A stretch of DNA of 40,792 nucleotides from Candidatus Pacearchaeota archaeon CG1_02_32_21 (GTDB taxonomy: Archaea > Nanobdellota > Nanobdellia > Pacearchaeales > GW2011-AR1). This document shows positions 1 to 8,378 of the stretch, one piece after another. The notes below the pieces were generated by a model. It saw only the letters and a list, made by a program, of their open reading frames with translations, was not told where the DNA came from and searched no databases. How positions within the stretch are numbered: position 1 is the first letter of the stretch; the number at the start of each line of letters is the position of its first letter. Position numbers and translations under genes: made by a program. The stretch lies in contig MNVX01000033.1 of assembly GCA_001872185.1 (NCBI GenBank), positions 1 through 40,792 on the forward strand, given 5' to 3'.

Positions 1-177
1 AGCAAGGTTGAAACTGTATTTTCAGTTATTAAAAGAAAGTATGGCTGTTTTGTTTTAAGCAAATCTTTTGATACTTAAAAGAAAGAGTTGTTATTCAGAA
101 TGGTGGCATATAATATAGATAGAAAGATAATATTATCTTTGGTCATTAGAGGAATTCACCAAAGCCCTAAAAGTTAA
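1..177 (+). pseudogene. C-terminal remnant of a DDE transposase (IS5/IS1182-like), interrupted by an in-frame TAA
   Basis: Frame 1 reads SKVETVFSVIKRKYGCFVLSKSFDT*KKELLFRMVAYNIDRKIILSLVIRGIHQSPKS*. The KVETVFSVIKRKYG...KEL...YNI pattern is typical of DDE transposase C-termini. TAA at 76-78 interrupts it; the 5' part lies outside the window. Confidence 0.65.
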
Positions 178-260
178 ACTTTAAATACCCATAATTACAC
201 TTTATTTTATTAAATATAGCTAAGTAAAGTTGAAATCACCCTTTTCTAGCGGATTATTTT

Positions 261-1706
261 ATGCAAAGTTTAGAAGAATTTAAGAAACTTGGACTAAAAG
301 AAAATTTACTTAAAGTTCTAGCTGAGCTTGGGTTTACCCATCCTACAGAGATACAAGAAAAGTCTATACCTTTAGTTTTGGAGGGAAAGAATGTTATTGG
401 CAGTGCGGCAACTGGATCTGGTAAAACTTTAGCTTTTGGAGCAGGAATATTTAATGTAGCAGAAGCTAATAAAGGAGTTCAGGCATTAGTACTTGTACCT
501 ACAAGAGAATTGTGTGAACAGGTTGCAAATTCTTTAAAGCTATTTTCTAGGAATTATGATTTTAAAATAGCTGAAGTTTATGGAGGTGTTTCATTGGAAA
601 ACCAGGTTAGGAAAATAAAAACATGTGAAATAGTTGTTGGAACTCCTGGAAGAATACTTGATCATTTAAGAAGAGGGAACCTAAATCTCGACAAAATAAA
701 AATTTTAGTTCTTGATGAAGCAGACAGGATGGTGGATATGGGATTTTTGCCAGATGTTGAGAAAATAATTCAGGCATGTTCAAAGGCAAGGCAAACTCTA
801 ATGTTCTCTGCTACAATAAGCTCAGATGTTGAGTATATTGCAAGAAAGTATATAGGAAAAACTATAAACATCTCTGCTGAAAGCAATGTTGATCCATCTA
901 AATTAACACAAATTTTTTATGATGTTCCAACCAATGTTAAATTCTCTTTGTTATTTCATCTTTTGAATGAGGAAAAATCTGATTTAGTTATGGTCTTTTG
1001 CAATACCAGAAGAAATGCAGATATTGTTGCTAAAAACCTTAAAAGATTTGAGTTAGATGCAGTTGCTATCCATGGAGGGCTAACACAAAACAGAAGAAAC
1101 AGTATTATGGAAAATTTCCATTCTTCTAAAACAAAAATACTTATTTGTACTGATGTAGCTGCCCGTGGTTTGGACATTAAAGAGGTATCTCATGTTTACA
1201 ACTATGACATTCCACCGAGCATACAGGAGTATATTCACAGGATAGGAAGAACTGCCAGGGCTGGTAAAGAGGGCAAGGCAGTAAGTCTAGTTTGCAAAAA
1301 TGATTACCTTAATTTCCAGAATGTTAGAGATGGAAGCACATCAGAGATAGTTCAAAAAGAGCTTCCAGAATTCGAAACAGTGGCTCCAAGATTTTCTCAG
1401 GATAAATACAGCGACAACAAAAGAAGTTTTAGAGGAAGAGACAATTTCAGGGGAAGAAGCTATGGAGGTAGAAGTTATGGAAACAGAGGAAATAGTTTTA
1501 GAAGAAATTCTGATAGTTCTAGGGGTTCTAGACACTCGGAGGGTTCTAGAGATTACAAAGATTCGAACAATAGAGATTATGGAAACAGGGGAAGAAGTAG
1601 AAGCTTTGGAGGTAGAAGTTTCGGTGGCAGAAGTTTTGGGGGAAGAAGAGATTCAAGGAGAGATAATGTTAGAAGCAGTGTAAGGAGGTATAGAAATGAA
1701 AGGTAA
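261..1706 (+). CDS. DEAD-box RNA helicase with RGG/RSFGG-rich C-terminal tail
   Basis: Motifs ATGSGKT, PTRELCEQ, VLDEADRM, SAT, HRIGRTARAG; Arg/Gly/Ser-rich low-complexity tail. Confidence 0.96.
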   Translation: MQSLEEFKKLGLKENLLKVLAELGFTHPTEIQEKSIPLVLEGKNVIGSAATGSGKTLAFGAGIFNVAEANKGVQALVLVPTRELCEQVANSLKLFSRNYDFKIAEVYGGVSLENQVRKIKTCEIVVGTPGRILDHLRRGNLNLDKIKILVLDEADRMVDMGFLPDVEKIIQACSKARQTLMFSATISSDVEYIARKYIGKTINISAESNVDPSKLTQIFYDVPTNVKFSLLFHLLNEEKSDLVMVFCNTRRNADIVAKNLKRFELDAVAIHGGLTQNRRNSIMENFHSSKTKILICTDVAARGLDIKEVSHVYNYDIPPSIQEYIHRIGRTARAGKEGKAVSLVCKNDYLNFQNVRDGSTSEIVQKELPEFETVAPRFSQDKYSDNKRSFRGRDNFRGRSYGGRSYGNRGNSFRRNSDSSRGSRHSEGSRDYKDSNNRDYGNRGRSRSFGGRSFGGRSFGGRRDSRRDNVRSSVRRYRNER

Positions 1707-1896
1707 AGTAAAGTTTTTTAATGAAACTAAAGGATTTGGATTCATCTCTGGAGATGACGGAAAAGAATATTTTGTTCACGCTACTGGATTAGAAGAAGGA
1801 GTTTCAATTGGTGAAGGAGACTCAGTTGAGTTTGAAGTAGAAAATGGAGATAGAGGTCCTAAAGCTGTTAAAGTTTCAATTGTTGATTCTGAATAA
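1696..1896 (+). CDS. CspA-family cold-shock domain protein
   Basis: MKGKVKFFNETKGFGFISGDDGKEYFVHATGL: canonical RNP1/RNP2 cold-shock domain. Overlaps the helicase 3' end by 11 nt in another frame. Confidence 0.95.
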   Translation: MKGKVKFFNETKGFGFISGDDGKEYFVHATGLEEGVSIGEGDSVEFEVENGDRGPKAVKVSIVDSE

Positions 1897-1960
1897 GTTT
1901 TTGTTAAATAAAATTAAGTAAATAATATTTCTTATTTTTAGGTAGACATTGGTCTACAAT

Positions 1961-4261
1961 TTAACCAAGATAAGCAGTTTTATTTGATAAAGCTGCCTTG
2001 GCTGATTTAAGATAGGTCTCCTCTATCTTTTGATATTTGTCCATATCTGACTTAGTGACACTTGGCTTAACTTTTTTCATTGCATCTTCAAAATTCTTGA
2101 GTTTTATTTGTTTAACATTTATGTTTTCTCTAAGTGCTAACATTGCAGCCTCTCTTGCAAGATTTTCTATGTCTGCTCCAACATATCCATCAAGTTTTGA
2201 GGCCATACTTTCCAGATCAACATCTTTAGCCAGAGGCATTTTACTAGTATGTATTTTTAGTATTGTTAATATCCCTTCTTTATCTGGTCCTGGAACTAAT
2301 AGTATTCTGTCAAATCTTCCAGGTCTAAGTATAGCTGGATCAATCATATCAGGCCTATTTGTTGCTCCTATAACAACTACATTTTGTAACTCTTCCAAAC
2401 CATCCATTTCAGCCAGCAATTGATTTAAAACTCTTTCAGTTACCTTGCTTCCAGTATCAACTCCTCTTCTAGGGGCAAGAGCATCCATTTCATCAAAGAA
2501 TACAATACATGGTGAAACTTGTCTGGCACGTTCAAAAACTTTCCTTACTCCTTCTTCACTTTTACCTACCCACATACTTAACAAAGAAGGTCCTTTTACT
2601 TGAATGAAATTTGCTTCTGATTCGTTTGCAATAGCCTTAGCCAAAAGTGTTTTACCTGTTCCTGGCGGACCATAAAGCAAAATTCCTTTTGGAGGCCTTA
2701 TACCTACTCTTTTGAATGCATCTGCATACTGCAATGGCCATTCAACAGCTTCTATTAACTCTTGTTTTACTTTATCCAATCCACCGACATCTCTCCAGTT
2801 AATATTAGGAGATTCAACAAGAACTTCTCTCATAGCACTTGGCCTTACTACTTTCAAAGCTTCGAGAAAATCTTTTTCTGAAATAACTAATTTTTCAAGA
2901 ACATCATTAGGAATTTCTGTGTCATCTCTTATTTCTATTTTAGGCAATACTCCTCTAAGAACAGACATTGCTGCTTCCTTTGTAAGAGCTGATAAATCTG
3001 CTCCAACAAAACCATGAGTTATTGAAGCTAGTTTCTCAAGTTTTACGTCATTTGTTAACGGCATATTTCTTGTATGAATTTTTAAAATTGAAAGCCTTCC
3101 ATTTTTATCAGGCACGTTTATTCCAACTTCTCTGTCAAATCTTCCAGGACGTCTTAGGGCAGGGTCTAAGCTATTTGGTCTGTTTGTTGCTCCTATAACA
3201 ACAACTTTTCCTCTTGTTTTCAATCCATCCATCATTGTTAATAACTGAGATACTACTCTTCTTTCTACCTCTCCCTGAACATCTTCTCTTTTCGGGGCAA
3301 TAGCATCTATTTCATCTATGAATATAATTGCCGGAGCTGTTTTTTCTGCTTCATTAAATATATCCCTAATCTTTTTTTCAGATTCTCCATAAAACTTAGA
3401 CATTATTTCAGGGCCATTTAATAAAATAAAATTAGCATCTGATTCGTTTGCAACTGCTTTGGCCAATAAAGTTTTACCTGTTCCAGGTGGGCCGTGAAGC
3501 AAAACTCCTTTTGGAGGCTCTACTCCCAAACGCTCAAATATCTCTGGATGTTTTAAAGGCAGTTCTATCATTTCACGAACTTTTTTTATTTCTTCTGTTA
3601 ATCCTCCAACATCTTCGTAAGTAACATCAAAAACTCTATCTTCTGAAACTTCTACTGCTTTTGAATTTACTACAACCTCTGTGTTTTCTGTTATTACAAC
3701 TGGCTGTGCTGGAGCTGTGTTTACAATTAAAAATTTAATCTGTTGAAATCCTGCAAAGTTCATTCCAAAACCGCCAAGAATATCTCCAAAAATGTCTCCA
3801 AACTCTCCTAGCTCTTCAGACATAAGATCCTTTCTCCTCTGAACTCCTCCAAGAACAACAATGTCTCCTTTTATTACTGCTCTTCCAAGTAATCCTCTTC
3901 GAAAAATTTCCGGATCTCCCTGAACAACAATGTTTTCCTGAACAGGAGCTATTGTAACTTTTTTCGCTTCTTTAATATCTGATTTTTTCAGTTCAACCAT
4001 TTCTCCAACTCCTGTCTTGGCATTTTTTCTTATTATTCCATCGATTCTTACAATACCTTCATTGACATCTGCGGGATAAGCTCTGTCAACTATTGCTAAA
4101 GTTTCTCTGCCACCTTTTACAGAAACTACATCTCCTCTTCTTAATCCTAAGATTTTCATTGTGTCATAATCAATTCTTGCAATTCCTTTGTATGCATCAT
4201 CTTGTGAAGCTTCTGCTACTCTTAACTTAACTATATTTTGCGTTACTGGATTATTTGCCAT
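1961..4261 (-). CDS. cdc48: CDC48/VCP-like AAA+ ATPase (N-domain plus D1 and D2)
   Basis: Two Walker A ([13 protein letters not shown]), two Walker B (FIDEIDA, FFDEMDA), two SRH regions (GATNRP), and an N-terminal CDC48 N-domain. Confidence 0.97.
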   Translation of the reverse strand: MANNPVTQNIVKLRVAEASQDDAYKGIARIDYDTMKILGLRRGDVVSVKGGRETLAIVDRAYPADVNEGIVRIDGIIRKNAKTGVGEMVELKKSDIKEAKKVTIAPVQENIVVQGDPEIFRRGLLGRAVIKGDIVVLGGVQRRKDLMSEELGEFGDIFGDILGGFGMNFAGFQQIKFLIVNTAPAQPVVITENTEVVVNSKAVEVSEDRVFDVTYEDVGGLTEEIKKVREMIELPLKHPEIFERLGVEPPKGVLLHGPPGTGKTLLAKAVANESDANFILLNGPEIMSKFYGESEKKIRDIFNEAEKTAPAIIFIDEIDAIAPKREDVQGEVERRVVSQLLTMMDGLKTRGKVVVIGATNRPNSLDPALRRPGRFDREVGINVPDKNGRLSILKIHTRNMPLTNDVKLEKLASITHGFVGADLSALTKEAAMSVLRGVLPKIEIRDDTEIPNDVLEKLVISEKDFLEALKVVRPSAMREVLVESPNINWRDVGGLDKVKQELIEAVEWPLQYADAFKRVGIRPPKGILLYGPPGTGKTLLAKAIANESEANFIQVKGPSLLSMWVGKSEEGVRKVFERARQVSPCIVFFDEMDALAPRRGVDTGSKVTERVLNQLLAEMDGLEELQNVVVIGATNRPDMIDPAILRPGRFDRILLVPGPDKEGILTILKIHTSKMPLAKDVDLESMASKLDGYVGADIENLAREAAMLALRENINVKQIKLKNFEDAMKKVKPSVTKSDMDKYQKIEETYLKSAKAALSNKTAYLG

Positions 4262-4263
4262 TT

Positions 4264-4635
4264 TTATTCTTCATCTCCTTCTTTTTCTTCAAATTTTTCA
4301 TTAAATATCAATACTAATTTTCCCATCCTTTCAAAGCTCAATTTCACCATCTCATCCATTATCTTATCTTGTTCATTTATAAAGTTCACTATCTCTCTTG
4401 GAATAGATACTGTATAACTATTTCCAACCATTCTTAGCTTAACATTAAACTGTTTATTTCTTAGTTTAAGAAAATTTTGATACTCAAGTTTATCCTCTGG
4501 ATGCACTATTCTATTATCACACTTTTTGCATTCCAAAACCCTAAAATAAAATCCATTTTTTAGAATTCTAACTTTTTCCATTGCCTTGTCGCAGTCTTTA
4601 CAAATTACTGTATGATCAAATATATCTGAGGACAT
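4264..4635 (-). CDS. Zinc-ribbon + AbrB/SpoVT-like swapped-hairpin domain protein
   Basis: CxxC...CxxC N-terminus; FNVKLRMVGNSYTVSIPREIVNFI matches the AbrB-type DNA-binding pattern. 2 nt upstream of the CDC48 start. Confidence 0.7.
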   Translation of the reverse strand: MSSDIFDHTVICKDCDKAMEKVRILKNGFYFRVLECKKCDNRIVHPEDKLEYQNFLKLRNKQFNVKLRMVGNSYTVSIPREIVNFINEQDKIMDEMVKLSFERMGKLVLIFNEKFEEKEGDEE

Positions 4636-4682
4636 TTTATTTTGTTTTTGTTATGTTTAGTTTATTTTTACCTAGTATAAAA

Positions 4683-4702
4683 CCGTGTTCTTACGAACAC
4701 GG
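4683..4702. promoter_or_regulatory. Perfect 8-bp hairpin (CCGTGTTC-TTAC-GAACACGG) in a divergent intergenic region
   Basis: Direct inspection; followed by further palindromes at 4722-4769. Confidence 0.5.
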
Positions 4703-4838
4703 CGTGAAAGGGGGTTGATATATGATATACACAAGATATATCATTTACGTATATACATCATGTATATACTATTTAAATATTTCTGTGGTTGAGAATATAT
4801 TCTGAAAACTTTAAATATCATCTTAACAGTTAATTACA

Positions 4839-5483
4839 ATGGAGAACAAATACAAAAATGAAGTAACAAATAATCCTAACAAGATAACTAGCGGATTAAA
4901 AAAATTCTGGGATTTTGTCTGGAATGGAGAGAGTTTTCTAAGCTGGATAGTCTTTGTTGTTCTGGCATTTATTGTTATAAAATTTATATTTTTTCCTGCA
5001 TTAACTCTAACTACTGGGACTTCATTGCCTTTGGTTATTGTTGAATCTTGCAGCATGTATCATGATAAAAGTTTTGATCTTTGGTGGACTAAAAATGGAG
5101 AGTGGTATGAAGACAGGAATATAAACAAAGATAAATTTGAAGAATACACCTTAAAAAATGGTTTTTCTAAAGGAGATATTTTCCTTGTAACCAAAGCTAA
5201 GGACATAGAAATCGGAGACACTATTATTTTTTTAAGTGGTAATACTCAAAGACCAATAATACACAGAGTTGTTTCTCTTGATCCAATTGAAACAAAGGGA
5301 GATAATAATGACAGGCAGTTTACCCAGACAAATAATGCAGAAAAAATTGACGAAACAAACATTCCTCAGGATAAAATTATTGGAAAGACTACACTAATTA
5401 GAATACCTTTCTTAGGATGGGTCAAGCTTGTTTTCTTTGAACCTTTGAGGGTTAAGAGTGAAAGAGGTTTATGCAGGGGATAA
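4839..5483 (+). CDS. Signal peptidase I (archaeal/Sec11-like, S26)
   Basis: TM segment, VIVESCSMYHD (SM catalytic box), GDIFLV, GDTIIFLSG...IIHRVV, KGDNN motifs. Confidence 0.85.
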   Translation: MENKYKNEVTNNPNKITSGLKKFWDFVWNGESFLSWIVFVVLAFIVIKFIFFPALTLTTGTSLPLVIVESCSMYHDKSFDLWWTKNGEWYEDRNINKDKFEEYTLKNGFSKGDIFLVTKAKDIEIGDTIIFLSGNTQRPIIHRVVSLDPIETKGDNNDRQFTQTNNAEKIDETNIPQDKIIGKTTLIRIPFLGWVKLVFFEPLRVKSERGLCRG

Positions 5484-5753
5484 ATCGCTGTTTAAAAGAT
5501 TAACTAAATCTGGCCTATCTTCATTTGCTAATAAATCCCAAATAGTGCTTGGCACACCAAACTCTTCAAAATTTTCTTCAACTCCTTCAAACATATGACT
5601 ATAACTCTTACATGAAAAATAACTTTGAACTACTTCTGGTTCTTCAGCTCTGTCATACTCTGTCCATTCAACACAATATACAGCGGTCTCATTACATCCA
5701 TGATATGAACATTTTACGTATGTATCTCTAGTTTTATTCCTTACTTTTTCCAT
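5469..5753 (-). CDS. Small hypothetical protein with Cys residues
   Basis: 94-aa ORF, convergent with the signal peptidase (15-nt overlap); compact-genome layout. Confidence 0.55.
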   Translation of the reverse strand: MEKVRNKTRDTYVKCSYHGCNETAVYCVEWTEYDRAEEPEVVQSYFSCKSYSHMFEGVEENFEEFGVPSTIWDLLANEDRPDLVNLLNSDLSPA

Positions 5754-5877
5754 AATTCCAAGATAAAAAAGCTGTATAAAAATATTTAGTTATTGGAGAT
5801 ATAGGAAAGATAATTAATCTCTCACAAAAATTTAAAAAGGTTCTAGAACTATAAAACTGATTATAGGTGAATCTTAT

Positions 5878-6186
5878 ATGGAATTTTGTCCGAAATGTGG
5901 TTCTGTTCTTGAAGAAAAAAGAAAAAAATTTGGTTGTGTTAGATGTGGTTATACTACAAAAGGAAAAATTAAGATAACTAGTAAAGAAAAAATTAAAGAG
6001 GCTAAAGAAGTTGGTGTAATAAAAGATAAGGATACTGATGTTTTCCCAATTGTTCCAAATACCTGTCCGAAATGCGAGCATAAAGATGCTTACTTCTGGA
6101 CTTCTCAGACAAGATCTGGAGATGAAGCTGAAACAAGGTTTTTTAGATGCACAAAATGCAAGCACACCTGGAGAGAGTATAAGTAA
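5878..6186 (+). CDS. Transcription elongation factor TFS (TFIIS/RPB9-like)
   Basis: MEFCPKCGSVL...CxxC and CPKCEHKDAYFWTSQTRSGDEAETRFFRCTKCKHTWREY, the canonical TFIIS-C zinc ribbon. Confidence 0.95.
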   Translation: MEFCPKCGSVLEEKRKKFGCVRCGYTTKGKIKITSKEKIKEAKEVGVIKDKDTDVFPIVPNTCPKCEHKDAYFWTSQTRSGDEAETRFFRCTKCKHTWREYK

Positions 6187-6382
6187 TATTAATTCCTCTA
6201 AGCCTGTCAATTGGCGGGTGGCCAGTTTCTCTAGAGTGGTTTTCTTTTACTAGAACCTCAAGTGCTCCTGGTTCTTTTTTAGTTATACTAAATCTTAATT
6301 TTTCCATATTATTATTCAACAATATTTATTTTTAAAAATTAGATGATTAGACTTGTACAATCTTTTTAGGCATTTTAATTAA

Positions 6383-6390
6383 CTTTATAA
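6383..6390 (+). promoter_or_regulatory. TATA-box-like element (CTTTATAA) upstream of tRNA-Lys
   Basis: About 25-30 bp upstream of the tRNA 5' end, fitting archaeal TBP box spacing. Confidence 0.4.
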
Positions 6391-6414
6391 GTATTCTAGT
6401 TATAATTTTCTTAT

Positions 6415-6489
6415 GGATCCGTAGCTCAGCCCGGTTAGAGCACTGGACTCTTAATCCAGGTGTCGTGGGTTCAAATCCCATCGGGTCCA
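6415..6489 (+). tRNA. tRNA-Lys (CTT)
   Basis: Acceptor GGATCCG/CGGGTCC, D-arm GCTC..GAGC, anticodon stem CTGGA-CTCTTAA-TCCAG (anticodon CTT), T-arm GTGGG-TTCAAAT-CCCAT; no encoded CCA; no intron. Confidence 0.95.
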
Positions 6490-6509
6490 TAAAACCACTA
6501 TCGGGTCCA
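6480..6509 (+). repeat. Direct repeat of the tRNA 3' end (ATCGGGTCCA at 6480-6489 and 6500-6509)
   Basis: Exact 10-nt repeat at 20-nt period. Confidence 0.75.
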
Positions 6510-6611
6510 CTTTATAATAATCTATACTAAAAATTCTAGCTAAACTATTATCAAAAAGTAGATAGAAGTATAAGACTATTGGTTTTACCCTTTTCTTATT
6601 TCATTGTTGTA

Positions 6612-6908
6612 TTAACCAACAACTTGCTTTATGTTAGATATGCTGTCGGCAACGTCTGTTCCTTTCTTAGTTAGCTTTATCAGCTTTATCCTTCCCTTTT
6701 TTTCAAAAGTAACCAAGCCTAAATTCTCCAAAGTTTGAAGAATTTTTACAGCATGGCTGTAAGTACAATCAACCTCTTTTGCTAAGACAGATCCATATCT
6801 GACACGCGACAACTTTCTTAGCGCTATCATCATAAGCGCAGGCTTCCTTCTAAAAAAGATGTCGAAATTATCTTTAAGTTTTTCCATAGTATAACCTATA
6901 TATCGCAT
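6612..6908 (-). CDS. Winged-helix (MarR-like) transcriptional regulator
   Basis: 98-aa wHTH: LSRVRYGSVLAKEVDCTYSHAVKILQTLENLGLVTFEKKGRIKLIKLTKKG. Confidence 0.8.
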   Translation of the reverse strand: MRYIGYTMEKLKDNFDIFFRRKPALMMIALRKLSRVRYGSVLAKEVDCTYSHAVKILQTLENLGLVTFEKKGRIKLIKLTKKGTDVADSISNIKQVVG

Positions 6909-7110
6909 TATAGTATACTATTTTTAAAGGTTTCGTGATTTAAAAAGCGGATAATAACGATAATTTCACTACTATGCTGAAGTTTAAATTAAAGGTTTTT
7001 GATTTTGCATAGGGAAAAGATAATTCTTAGAGCACTAACCCAAAATTTGTTATGACTAGGCTGACTCATCACTTGTTAACATTTATTAATACTAATTTTA
7101 TTTACTAAAT

Positions 7111-7743
7111 ATGGGAGAAAAAATAGAAAAAAAATCTGGGAGTAAATTCAGGATATTAGCAGCTGGAGACATGCATGGTGATTCTGATTTAACAAAAATA
7201 CTTGCAATTAGAGCTGAAAAAGAAAATGTTGATTTAGTTATCCTTACCGGAGATTTAACTGGGTGGACGGAAACAAAAGACATAATAAAGCCATTTAAGG
7301 ATAAACATAAAAAAGTTTTGATAATCCCCGGGAACTGGGATTCATTTGCAACTGCTGATTTTCTTGCAAATGTTTATGGAGTGAAAAATATTCATGGTTA
7401 TTCGGTTACTTATCAAAACATTGGAATTTTTGGTGCAGGTGGAGCTAGAGGGCCTGGTCCAGGAGATATCTCAGACAATGAAATTTGGAAAACATTAGAA
7501 AAAGCGCACTCTGGACTAAAAGGAATTGAGAAAAAAATAATGGTAACCCATATGCATCCTTCAGGGAGCAAATCAGAATTTTCCGGAGTTCCTGGTAGCA
7601 AATCAATTGAAAGGGCAATAAGAAAATTTAAACCAGATATTTTATTACACAGCCATATTCACGAAGCTTCTGGATTTGAAGAAATTATTGATAAAACAAG
7701 AGTAATTAATGTAGCCAGAGAAGGAAGAATTATTGAGATTTAG
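7111..7743 (+). CDS. Calcineurin-like metallophosphoesterase
   Basis: GDMHGD, LTGDLTGW, PGNWD, VTHMHPSG, HSHIHEA motifs; ends with TAG. Confidence 0.93.
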   Translation: MGEKIEKKSGSKFRILAAGDMHGDSDLTKILAIRAEKENVDLVILTGDLTGWTETKDIIKPFKDKHKKVLIIPGNWDSFATADFLANVYGVKNIHGYSVTYQNIGIFGAGGARGPGPGDISDNEIWKTLEKAHSGLKGIEKKIMVTHMHPSGSKSEFSGVPGSKSIERAIRKFKPDILLHSHIHEASGFEEIIDKTRVINVAREGRIIEI

Positions 7744-8275
7744 ATTCAGCATGTTTTATTAATTTTTCTGCTAGGAAATATAAATTTATAGTATCCTGAC
7801 GATTATACTCTTTAAGTTTAAATAATGCTTCTATATCTCCTTTTTTATATTGGTTCCACAATTTAATTGCAACTCCCTTTCTTTCAGATTCTGAAGTTAA
7901 TCTTTCTATTCCAAAAGTATTTTCAAGAGTTCTAAGTTTATAAGGCATATTTAGACTACAAGCAAATCTAAATAAATCTAATACTTTTTTATCTTTTGGG
8001 ATTAATCCTGGAAATTCCTTATTAATCTTAGGAATATCAAATCTTAGCCCATTAAAGGTAATAATTATTTTAGCATTATCAATTAGAGGTTTCATTTCAT
8101 TAAAAGTTAAATTTTTTCCTCTAATAAAACATTCTGATTCAATTAATCCAGGTTTAGGAATATACATTCCAACCAAGGAAATTGAACCTCCAAATTCAAT
8201 AACTTCGATATCTAAACAAAGAGCTTCCCACTTATTTTTTTTATAAAGGTCGATATAATGCTGGTTATTTGCCAT
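7730..8275 (-). CDS. RNase H-like (YprB/DnaQ-type) 3'-5' exonuclease
   Basis: CLDIEVIEFGG, IITFNGLRFDIP, YNRQDTINL acidic motifs of the DEDD family. Confidence 0.8.
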   Translation of the reverse strand: MANNQHYIDLYKKNKWEALCLDIEVIEFGGSISLVGMYIPKPGLIESECFIRGKNLTFNEMKPLIDNAKIIITFNGLRFDIPKINKEFPGLIPKDKKVLDLFRFACSLNMPYKLRTLENTFGIERLTSESERKGVAIKLWNQYKKGDIEALFKLKEYNRQDTINLYFLAEKLIKHAESKSQ

Positions 8276-8378
8276 AATAAACTTGCATCTTAAAATATCT
8301 AGAATCGTGATTATATAACTATTATTATTGTTTTGCCAACATATTTATAAGTGTTTAATTTCAATTCTAAGTCATAAA

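Noticed and set aside
2037-2423. Plus-strand ORFs antisense to CDC48 (2037-2423, 2712-3017)
   Set aside because: Ser/Leu-rich shadow ORFs opposite a clear, conserved CDS; no independent coding signal.
5734-6210. 158-aa minus-strand ORF opposite TFS
   Set aside because: Antisense to the strongly conserved TFS gene; Phe/Ser-rich composition typical of a shadow ORF.
6135-6306. Minus-strand ORF MEKLRFSITKKEPGALEVLVKENHSRETGHPPIDRLRGIN... between TFS and tRNA-Lys
   Set aside because: Short (~54 aa) and its 3' end runs into TFS antisense; not enough evidence to call a gene.
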